64,000 nt of DNA from Zarea fungicola. Its lineage: Eukaryota > Ascomycota > Sordariomycetes > Hypocreales > Cordycipitaceae. The stretch is from the NCBI GenBank assembly GCA_900169235.1, contig FWCC01000046.1, positions 62,001 to 126,000 of the forward strand. The letters run 5' to 3'. The position numbers and the translations under genes were made by a program. Below, piece by piece: positions 54,979-64,000 of the stretch. The notes beneath the pieces are model-generated. The model ran no database searches. It saw nothing but the letters and a program-made list of their open reading frames with translations, and was not told the DNA's origin. Each line of letters begins with the position of its first letter. Within the stretch, counting starts at the first letter, position 1.

Positions 54979-55836
54979 ATGCGGTCCTTTCTCCCCGTCA
55001 TGGCCCTGGCCTCAGCCGCGCAGGCCCTACACTTCTTCATTGACGGTGCGACGCAAAAGTGCTTCTATGAGGAGCTGCCTAAGGATACTCTAGTGTCTGG
55101 AAACTATGCCGCCGAGGAGTGGGACGAAAATGCACACTCGTGGCAGCAGCATAGCGGCATCAAGATTTACATAACTGTCGATGTACGCTGAACCGATATC
55201 TTCTTCCTCTAATGACATGGCCTTTTGGCTTGGCTTTTCGATTACTGGACAGAGACACTAACAGCAACCTTGCAAAATACGTATAGGAAGTCTTCAACAA
55301 CGACCACCGCATCGTCTCCAAAGCCGGCTCCTCGTCGGGTCGCTTCAACTTTGTCGCCCACGAGGCCGGCGACCACAAGATCTGCTTCATGCCCTCGTCC
55401 ACCTCGGGCCGCGCCGCGTGGCTCTCGACGTCGACACCCAACGGTGGCATTAAGCTCAAGCTCGACATGGTCCTTGGCTCGAGCAGCGAGATTGAGAGCT
55501 CTGACAAGCAAACCCTCGACGACATTACCACCCGCGTCAAGGACCTCAATAACCGCCTGGATGACATTCGTCGCGAGCAGATTTTCCAGCGTGTAAGTGG
55601 AACAGCTTCCTTGCGATTTCCCTCTCTCCCTTCTCCTTTTTGGGAATCATGCTTGTACTTGGGCTGTGACTAACTGTGACAAACAGGAACGCGAAGCCGA
55701 GTTCAGAGATCAGTCCGAATCTACCAACGCACGCGTCGTTCGATGGATGTTTATCCAGCTCGTCGTTCTCGGCGGTACCTGCGTCTGGCAACTGTCGCAT
55801 CTCCGCAGCTTCTTCATCAAGCAGAAGTTGACGTAA
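54979..55836 (+). CDS. p24/EMP24-GP25L family cargo receptor (alpha-type, Erp1-like)
   Basis: Three exons, 54979-55182, 55287-55592 and 55687-55836, give 219 residues; the introns are 104 nt (GTACGC, ACTAAC branch, TATAG) and 94 nt (GTAAGT..CAG). Signal peptide [16 protein letters not shown], then a GOLD domain starting [20 protein letters not shown] with the two conserved cysteines (KCFYEE and HKICFMP). A coiled coil follows ([20 protein letters not shown]), then a membrane segment ([20 protein letters not shown]) and a short cytosolic tail FFIKQKLT with the aromatic and lysine signals for COPII and COPI coats. The [10 protein letters not shown] sequence resembles the p24-alpha branch. It cycles between ER and Golgi as a cargo receptor. 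Confidence 0.93.
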
Positions 55837-57216
55837 ATTCAGCCAAGGAAATAGGGGAGAGAGATGGAGGGATTAATACAGCATTGTACTACATGTTTGA
55901 TATTTGTTTAAACATTTGATTTTTGCTTTGCTCTGGGTGGGGTGTTTTTGTTTGATATTATCCCTGTTTTCCAAAACAATGGCGAGAGAAGAGGGCCAAC
56001 GATGATAACCTTGTTGCCAAGGGGGTTGCGAAGGAGCAAAATACGGAGGCAACTTTTAACGCACTCAATGACATTTCCTTGCAAATGTTCTACACTATGA
56101 ATCGACGGAAATAGACAGGGTCACCATAATGGGCGAATAGGAAAATTTACAATTTGTCTGGGAACCTGACAGTCACAAACATAGGTCAATGCTGAAAAAA
56201 TTCTTTAATTCAATTACAAAAAGCATACCAATGAAACTCCTACCTAGTGTTGAAAAGTCCATGTCAAAATCAGAAAATTTGCCCCGTTCTTTTCCCTTCA
56301 GTCCCCTCAGACGTCGCGGAACAACACAGACAATAGATGAGCAAACAAGTCTTTAACAAAAACGCAATGAGGACGAAAACAACACCGAGAGAGAGAAAAA
56401 AAAAGGAAAAAAGAAAACCAAACTTTGCAACTGACGCTCATCTGCATGCATCTGCTCTCGCTCTTTGAAATCGATGAAAAAAAAACAAGTCAAAGTTGCA
56501 AAGTCTCGTATTCTTGTCCTGCGACGTCTGAGGGATTCCTCCTCATATCCTCCTCCTCGGGGCAAAAAAAATATTATACCATGTCATAGTAAGAAATGGG
56601 GTGTTCCGTTGTGTTTATTTAGGCGTTGATGTTGAGTAGTAGTAGTAGCGGTGGTGGAAGTAATAGTGAAAGTGTTTATTGGCGGTTGATGCACGCCGAA
56701 TCAAAAGGCGGCAAATGGCGGGTAAAGATGAAACGGCAGAATATTGAATGCAATCTCGTTTTCGTAGCCGTTAGCTGGTGAGGAAATGCAAAGTGTAGCC
56801 AGGAAAGAAACGACCAGCCAGCGGGCTTTATTCGTAGCAGTGGACGTGATGTAGTATATAAGGAAAGCCAAGACCCTTGGGAAAATGCGTGTACGATATT
56901 ATCGGTTTTGGTGTCTTTTTTTCGTGGGGTTTCTGTTGAAACTTCGGGTATTCCGATTTCCGTTTTGTGAATGTTTTTCTCTCATCGTGTTTGCTCATCT
57001 CAACACGAGAGGAGCATTGTGTCAAGAAGCATTTTAGTATCCAACAGCGCAGTGTCGCTACACGTGCCATCGGAAAACGGCCCGAAATTTGCTCGGTACA
57101 GCCTGGAAAACACAAATAGATCGCTCACAATATTTCCTCGAGTCTTAAGATGCCAAAGAGTTACGGCACCGGTTTACCGTACTATTTTAGAAAAACACAA
57201 CCCCGACAAAAGGCAT
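55837..57216. other. Convergent 3' interval between p24 and casein kinase genes
   Basis: No gene recognised in 1.4 kb. A short AGT trinucleotide run lies near 56635-56650. The right half probably carries a long 3' untranslated region of the kinase gene. Confidence 0.5.
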
Positions 57217-58696
57217 CTAGCCGCAGCAGATGGACTTGATGAACTTTTGGAAGCCGCTGGGCTGCTGGCCAGCTTGGGCATTCAGCTGGCCGGGTTGACC
57301 AATGGTACCCTGAGGAGTCATCTTCTGCTGAGGCAGGTTCTGGGCACTGTTCTGGAACTGCGCCTGCGTTGAACCAGCCGGTGTGGACAAATCACGCAGG
57401 CCCCCAGCCCCCCGCTGGGCGGATAATCCTCCTTGCGCGCTTGGGCGATCTCTCTGCTTGCTCATCTGCTTGATCGGCGAGGGAGGAGGGGGCTGTGCGG
57501 CGTTTAATCGGCCGACAGTAAGATTCTGTGCTTGCGGATGAGAGTTGGTATTCCCCCGATGGCCACTGTGAAGTTCCATTTGAGAGGGACCGGGGCGTAC
57601 GTTTGGATTGTGGTGATAGTTGTGCCCCTTGGAATCCCATCCTTTTCCCGAATCCTTATTGATCTTCATCCAGTCGTACTCGCCGTCTTCAATTTCGCCC
57701 GCGTTCTTCAGGGCCTGAGTGAAGAGCTCCCGAAGGTAGTCATAGTCGGGTGTATCCTCAAATCCAAGGTTACGAACATAGGTAAGATACTTGCTGAACT
57801 CCTCGGGGAAGCCCTCGCAGAGATCCTTGATGGCGGTGGTCTGCTTCTTCTCACCAATCTTCTCATACTTCTGCTTGTTAGTGGCAGCCTTGAGACCTTG
57901 CCAGGGCAGGCCGCCGCGGAGGAAGTACATGAAAACGTGGCCGAGGGCCTCGAGATCGTCTCGGCGAGATTGCTCGCGCCCCAAGTGGGTGTTGATGCTC
58001 ATGTAGCGAGCCGTGCCAGAGAGCGACTTTCTCTCGCGGTAAGGAATATGCTGCTTCGTCTTGGGATCTCTGTACTGCTTGGCCATGCCAAAGTCAATAA
58101 CATGAATAACATTGGCGGCCTTGGTGCCAGGGCGGCCAATGATGAAGTTGTCGGGCTTAATATCACGGTAGATGAGGTTTCGCTCGTGTATCGTCTGGAC
58201 GCGAGACAGCATCTGCTTTGCCACCATTACAACCGTCTTGATGGTGAAACGGCGGCCACAGATGTCGAAGAGATCCTCGAGGGACGGTCCAAGTAGGTCA
58301 ATGACCAGGATGTTGTGAAGGCCCTCTTGGCCGAAGTAGTAGACATTGGGTATACCGGCTAAGGCATGTCAGATGAAACATCAGGGGCACTGCGCTGGAG
58401 GGGCATACTTACGATAGCCTACAAGAATCTTGTAGGTACGATACTCGTCTCGTAGTTGAGGAGCGTCACTCTTGCGAGGTTCCTGTAGCAGGCATTAGCA
58501 AACAATTGGTCGGGCGGAAAGGGGCGACTTCAATCAGACTGATGTATCTGAATGACGGACAACTGACAAATTTTATGGCAACTTGCTGGTTGTTGAGCAG
58601 ATTGGTGCCTTCGAAAATAACACCAAACGAGCCCTCACCAATCTTCTTGCCCACACGGTAGTGGACACCGACAACGTTGGATGCAGACGAGGCCAT
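57217..58696 (-). CDS. Casein kinase I, membrane-anchored (Yck-type)
   Basis: Three exons, 58696-58568, 58482-58413 and 58358-57217, give 446 residues; introns 58483-58567 and 58359-58412. The kinase domain starts at [20 protein letters not shown] with the Gly-rich loop and VAIKF lysine. The second exon gives [20 protein letters not shown], and [20 protein letters not shown] follows after the last splice. Catalytic loop [12 protein letters not shown], the CK1-specific [20 protein letters not shown] and [20 protein letters not shown] in place of APE. A Gln/Pro-rich tail ends [12 protein letters not shown]; the paired Cys near the end fits palmitoylation, as in yeast Yck1/Yck2, although those end in CC. 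Expected at the plasma membrane, acting in morphogenesis, endocytosis and nutrient signalling. The start ATG at 58696 gives the family N-terminus. Confidence 0.93.
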
Positions 58697-61600
58697 GATG
58701 GGCACGAGATGAAGCGAAACGGCGAGGAAAATTCAATGGAAACGTTTCTCGTGATCCGAATTCGCAAGTCGTGTAGTGGTGGTGGATAGTTTTCCTTTGG
58801 CTAGTCGTCTTGTCGGTCGTCGTGGCCAGGCAAGGCGTCGTGTCGCAGTCCTGAGGCACCCTCGGAAAGCCCCCTACAAAGGGGTGTGCTGTTTTTGCCT
58901 ACGTGCAGATGGGGAGATCCGAAATAGTCGAGCGTCGAGATGCAGAGCTGGTCGGAGAAATGCGAATTTCAGCAAACGGGCGAAGCACTGCGCATTGCCG
59001 ATGGGGGTTGGAGAGGAAAGGCGAGGAAAGGGAAAAGGGAAAAAAAACACGAAAAGAGAGGCAAAGACTGTGTGATACGAGACGAGCAAGGGGAGGAGAA
59101 AGTAAAGATCTGCTGGAGATGAGCGCCCAGGTAGAAGTGGATCACAACGGAGAAGCAGGCAATTTCTTTGGGGCGTGCCTTGGGGGGATGGGGCCAGTCG
59201 ACTTGGGGGGCTGGCGTGGGAGACAATTGACACAGGCAACAACGCAGGCGGCCACAGGAGAGACAGGCCAGCACCAGAGAGTTTCGCCAGCACGGCAGGG
59301 GTACGACCGCCTTACTACTCCGTACGTTATTACTCCTCTATACGGCGTAGCCGCCTCCGTATTGGCTGGTGTGTCAGGGGTACGAGGGCAAACTTTGTCT
59401 TGCTTTATTATTTCTTCTGAAATTCTATTTTCACTGCTCTTGACACAAGCAATGCAGTTAGTTGGAAAACAGTGGCTAGTCGCTGACGACTGGGGCTGGG
59501 GGCTTCAAGTGTAGTCACTTGCAGTTAGGCGGTCAGCGTCTGCCAGGTACCCAACCGGTCAACATTGTTTGGCTCTACACTAGCCCTTCAGCCCCAATAC
59601 CTGCACCTAACAGTCCCACGAAAAACGACCAGTACACCGCACTAGCAAACTTGGGGACCGAATTGTACCAGGGGCGGGCTCTTGGCCTAGCCCAGCCTAG
59701 CGCTGTACCTTTGAAGTGCTTAATACAGGTTGTCCCCGGGGGTGAACTTTGACCAGTTATCCGTGCGCAGGTTACAGCGCCCCGCCGTCGTCGAGGACGA
59801 GTCGAGAAGGTGGTTTACAGGCCATCGCACGCTGCGAGAGAACTACAGAGTCATGTTCATGGCCCCTAAAAATGGTTACGGCCAACCAACCAACCACAAC
59901 CATTAAGTACTACCAAAGTAGTTAGCAGAACCGTTCTGGAGCGTCAGTCAGGCGGTCTGTCCCTCGTAGGCACCCGCTAGCTAGTGCTGCACTACAGGCA
60001 ACTTAGTACTAGTATGATTCGTCCTAAGGTACTATTTGCGAATGCTACCAGTAATGACCCCCTTTGCCAGTCAATGGCGGGAAGTGGCACCAAATGGAAG
60101 CGCCGATCTGTAAATACCAAAATTCGCGCGATTTTTAGTCAATTTATCTTGCGTGAAATATCTGGTTCATACCGGTGTACAAGAAAAGTATGCCCGTGTG
60201 TCGTTGTTCGATACACCCCGGTTTTCGCTATTACCGGTGACAGGTAGGCTCAGGTCGGGGCCTCCGGATGCCCAGGTCTCCCAACCCGGCTCAACAATAT
60301 TCTGTTCTTCTCCGTACATTCACCGATAGTTATGTATAAATATATAGTTATCCATGTATACAATTCATCTAAATAAATCTTCATGCTCGGTATTTATTTG
60401 CCACCGTACACCTTGCGCTTTCTCTAAGAAGAAAAAAGAAGAAGAAAAAATTCATTGTCTCTTTTTTGCTTCGTCTCTTCGTCCACCGATTCAAGACACC
60501 CACCCCGTGCACACAGCCGCGCTGTGGCTTGCCGCACTTCGCCACAGGAGGTTCGTCGTCACCATGGCCGAAAAGCTCCGGTGGCAAAAACGGGATTCTC
60601 CTTATATCCAACGAACAACATGGTGCGAGATTGAAGGACAAGAGCATCGATTGATTTATTTGTTTCTTGTGCATCCGACAAAGACAATTTATACTGCCAG
60701 GATTGCATGTTCTTCAATTTTTGTTGAGCGCTGCCCTGGATGGGTTGCAATTTCCAAGGTACTCCAAAGGGCTTATATCCCCTGTAATAAGGCCTGCTCG
60801 CCCTTGTGTTATAGCGTCTGGTCGCAATTTTACTTGTGATTGAACAAAATAATCGCTTGCAGCGTATGCCTGTCCATTTTCGTCGACATGGAGCTAGCCA
60901 GCTGGACACAACTGAGTAACAAACCAGAGTGGCGTCAACAGGTTTTCTCCCACAAACAAAGACCATCGTTTTGTCTCAAATACGGGTCTTCTTTCTTATT
61001 AGTACTTGCTGCAGCCGCGGCTAGCGATGGCCAGCGATGGCCAGCGAGACAGTCTCACGTCCATAGCTTTGTCCCATCTCCAGATCAACCGGGATCCCAC
61101 TGGCATGTACGGAGTGTTTACCTGAGACTCTATCCGGAACATGCCACTATGTTAACCAACATACGCAGGTCGGGCAGCATGGGAAAATGAAAAGGTAATA
61201 GACTAGCAAGAGGGCTGTTGGTGGACTTTTCACCTATGCTGTCTTGCTGTCATGCTGCCGTGCCATCACACTGTCAGACCTGAGATCGGATGGTTTCCCG
61301 CATTCGATGGCTACACAAAGTTAGCTAACAGCCACCCGATATCGCCAGCACCTGATATGCCAGGGGCGGGCTTTAGCCCGCCGCTCTCTCAACACCATGC
61401 AGCTAATGCTCCTAGTCATGTTGTTATGTACATCCGCGTTGCATCGGCGACTAGCGGCTTATGAAACCTTTGTCCTGGACAGTCCTCTTGTCACGCTGCG
61501 AGCTCCCTGACGGAACAAAAAAAAAAGAAAAGAAACCGCGATTGGCATATTGGAATTTCTCAGGTGCTTCGTGCCCTGTTCCCTACTAAGCTGTCAGATC

Positions 61601-62782
61601 GCTCCCCGCGCAATCTCTCAATGGCGCACCGCCAGTGTCTCGCTCGCAAGCCTCCCTATACGCCACCGACATGAAATCAACCCAGCTTGTCTGCCCTCGC
61701 AAGTGTCTTTTATTAATGCACAACTTGCCTGCCCGGGGATGGACATCGGTAACTTGCCTGCCAGCGCTCTTCTCAGTCAACTCAATGATGCATCATGTGC
61801 TTCTTGTTGCAGCGCCAAGTGACGTCAACTTCATGGTTCGTCGGCGCGACTACTTGGTATATGTGTCGTCTATCTCTTATCCAGTATAGCCCTTGTCGAT
61901 TTTCGTCCGCAAGTCATCATGCAAGAAATGGCACATGCCGACACAGAATCTGGCGCAACAGGCCGCTCCGTGACTGCGTCTGCCTTCACCACATGGCTAA
62001 CTACATGGCTAATTATGTGGGCAAGCCAACAAAGTGAGTTAGTTTTTAAAGTTCAAGTGTTGGTTGCCGATTACAATATCAAACACGTTTGAGATGATTC
62101 GACTCCACACCGAGTCCAGATACTGGTTGGCTTCTACTCTCACCTCCGACACCGCATGCCGTGTTCAAATGGCAAGCACAGCAATCACAGCTACTGCGGC
62201 AATTATCAGCCCAAATAAGTCTCGTTCTACATCTCGGTATTTGAGTAAAACCCACCTCAGCGTTTACTAGAGAGGGATTCCTTATCATGATTACCCGCAT
62301 CGCGGAGCTCGTCGGCAATTGATGAACGTCTAGTTGTAGGGTACCTGTAAACGCGGCGAGTGAGTCTTACGCCAGTCTCAATCACCGATGCTACGCCTAA
62401 TTGTAGTTTAATCGCGCTTCCGCAGTGCCCAATTCAGCAAGTATCGGAGATAGGAGACAAGAAGGAACCTGTACCCTTATGGACGACATGAATCACCTCA
62501 CCCCTCTTGTGGAATTACCAATCACCACTTCCTCTACCCAGTACAGCGTCACTGATGCCCCCCGCATTTGGTGGGCCTCCGCTCCGTGGCGGGGGAACCG
62601 CATCCGACGGAAGGATAGAAGGCCGTGCCCTGAATGGCATCATAGATTGGTCATCTAAGTCGCTCAATATAAAAGAAGTGCCGGCCGCACTATTTGGTGG
62701 TTGATTTTAGTGGTGATTTAACAGATTCGTTCTCTGCACTACATAAGCAATCCATTGCCGATAGCAGCCCGACGCCGAAAAA
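58697..62782. other. 4.1-kb divergent region between casein kinase and aldo-keto reductase
   Basis: The left part (to about 59300) is purine-rich on the plus strand, as expected for a pyrimidine-rich kinase promoter and leader. I see no supported gene except a doubtful small frame at 60564-60839. A GCGATGGCCA duplication lies near 61023-61045. The right end is the reductase promoter. Confidence 0.45.
60564..60839 (+). CDS. Doubtful small ORF, 91 residues, with promoter-like upstream sequence
   Basis: The ATG at 60564 has a good start context (GTCACCATGGCC). A TATA-like run TATAAATATATA lies near 60335-60346, and a pyrimidine-rich leader at 60458-60490 separates them, as in real fungal promoters. 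The product begins MAEKLRWQKRDSPYIQRTTW, contains HRLIYLFLVHPTKTIY, and ends WSQFYL. I know no family and see no domain. It could be a small gene, an intron-split gene whose later exons I did not find, or chance. Confidence 0.22.
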   Translation: MAEKLRWQKRDSPYIQRTTWCEIEGQEHRLIYLFLVHPTKTIYTARIACSSIFVERCPGWVAISKVLQRAYIPCNKACSPLCYSVWSQFYL

Positions 62783-64000
62783 ATGTCCGTCGCGAAGCCC
62801 GACGATCTCCCCCCCATGCAGTACCGCTTTCTTGGAAAGTCTGGTCTACAAGTTTCCGCCATTTCGCTGGGTGGATGGTTGACCTATGGTGGCCATGTTG
62901 ACCGCGGTAAGCACCGAATTCATTTCAACGCTGTGGTAGATGCCAATTGAGTGTGATGATGTTTAAATACTGACTCGTTTGTTCGTTGTGAAGAGGGCAC
63001 CTATGCCTGCATGAAGGCCGCGTACGACACGGGCGTCAACTTTTTCGACTGCGCCGAAGTGTATGCCGGCGGCGAGAGCGAGATTGTCATGGGCGAGGCC
63101 ATCAAAAAGTATGGCTGGAAGAGAAACGACCTCGTCATCTCCACCAAGGTGCGAAATGGATACATCACTTGAGGAAAGAAGGAAAAACAAAAGCATTGTA
63201 CAAAAAGACTGACACTTTGTCGATTCCCGCAGATCTTCTGGGGTAACGCCTTTAGCGACAACAAAGTCAACAACCACGGTCTCTCCCGCAAGCACATCAT
63301 CGAGGGTGTCAACGCCTCCCTGAAGCGCCTCGATCTCGAGTACGTCGACCTCATCTATGCCCACCGCCCCGATCGCCAGACGCCCATGGAGGAGACTGTC
63401 CGCGCCTTCAATCACATCATCAACACGGGCAAGGCCTTTTACTGGGGCACCTCGGAGTGGCGCGCCGACGAGATTGCACAGGCGCACCGCGTCGCCGACC
63501 GCCTCGGCCTCATCGGCCCGGTCATGGAGCAGCCCGCCTACAACATGCTGACCCGCACCAAGGTCGAGGAGGAGTACGCGCTGCTGTACCGCGAGCCCGG
63601 CCTGGGCCTCACCGTCTTCTCGCCCATGAAGCAGGGCATCCTGACGGGCAAGTACAAGGACGGCGTGCCCGCCGACTCGCGCTTCGCGCAGACGCAGGTC
63701 CAGTTCATCGCCGGCTACTGGAAGCGCACCGGCAAGGAGGCGTGGGACGCCATCATCGAGCAGGTCAACAAGCTGCAGCCCATTGCCGACAAGCTGGGAA
63801 TCAAGATGAGCACGCTGGCCCTGGCATGGGTGCTCAAGAACCCGAACGTGAGCTCGGCCATTACTGGCGCCAGCGGTGTCGCGCAGGTGTATGAGAACGC
63901 TTACGCCCTTGGCGCGTTGGACAAACTGACCCCAGAGATCATGGCCGAGATTGATGAGATTCTCAACAACAAGCCTCCTACACTGTCGGAGAGAGAGTAA
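62783..64000 (+). CDS. Aldo-keto reductase, K+ channel beta-subunit type
   Basis: Three exons, 62783-62906, 62994-63148 and 63233-64000, give 348 residues; introns 62907-62993 (GTAAGC..AAG) and 63149-63232 (GTGCGA..GCAG). The stop codon is the last three bases of the window. The start reads [20 protein letters not shown], then [20 protein letters not shown]. The catalytic tetrad is present: Asp60 and Tyr65 in [14 protein letters not shown], Lys93 in VISTK (last codon of exon 2) and His137 in [38 protein letters not shown] and [20 protein letters not shown] are typical of the AKR6/KCNAB branch. An NADPH-dependent cytosolic reductase is expected; whether it also binds a channel in fungi is unclear. 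Confidence 0.95.

Noticed and set aside
1..64000. CRISPR array, bacterial operons, prophage
   Set aside because: The window is fungal nuclear DNA with spliceosomal introns; no regularly spaced repeats of CRISPR type occur.

Overview
The window is nuclear DNA of a filamentous ascomycete, most likely a Sordariomycete and probably in the Hypocreales. The evidence is short introns (about 48-125 nt) with GT..AG ends and CTAAC/CTGAC-type branch sites, dense single-copy housekeeping genes, several Zn2Cys6 regulators, a family GH75 chitosanase, a hydrophobin and a p24 cargo receptor. The order assignment is inference from protein resemblance. Many proteins are split across frames by introns; exon joins given below are my own and each was checked for frame continuity.

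Layout. About 0.9-18.3 kb is a compact core block: a multispan membrane protein, then MIC12 and mitochondrial ribosomal protein bL17m (divergent), UTP25 and eIF3f (divergent), an R3H/SUZ RNA-binding protein, a zinc-knuckle RS-like protein facing the splicing factor CWF18, and a mitochondrial-type PPR protein. About 19-25 kb holds an NTF2-like/flavin monooxygenase and a large Zn2Cys6 regulator. About 25.8-38.5 kb is a sparse accessory stretch rich in exported proteins: a secreted serine-hydrolase-like protein, a GH75 chitosanase, a second Zn2Cys6 regulator, a conserved-looking secreted protein, a hydrophobin with a Ser/Thr tail, a broken methyltransferase and a 5S rRNA gene whose middle is missing at a two-N assembly gap. 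At 39.1-41.5 kb lies an unusual protein joining a Zn2Cys6 DNA-binding domain to a maltose-acetyltransferase-like domain. About 10.7 kb with no convincing gene follows. The window closes with core genes: SWC4 (SWR1/NuA4), a p24 protein of COPI/COPII vesicles, a membrane-type casein kinase I, and an aldo-keto reductase resembling the K+ channel beta subunit.

The most interesting items are (1) the Zn2Cys6-acetyltransferase fusion, whose enzyme half seems to lack the catalytic histidine and whose gene sits beside the longest non-coding stretch in the window; (2) the hydrophobin, whose core reads like basidiomycete class I proteins and carries a long mucin-like tail; (3) the interrupted 5S gene next to a methyltransferase relic; and (4) a 48-nt in-frame insert in a zinc knuckle that looks like an intron whose donor begins AT rather than GT.
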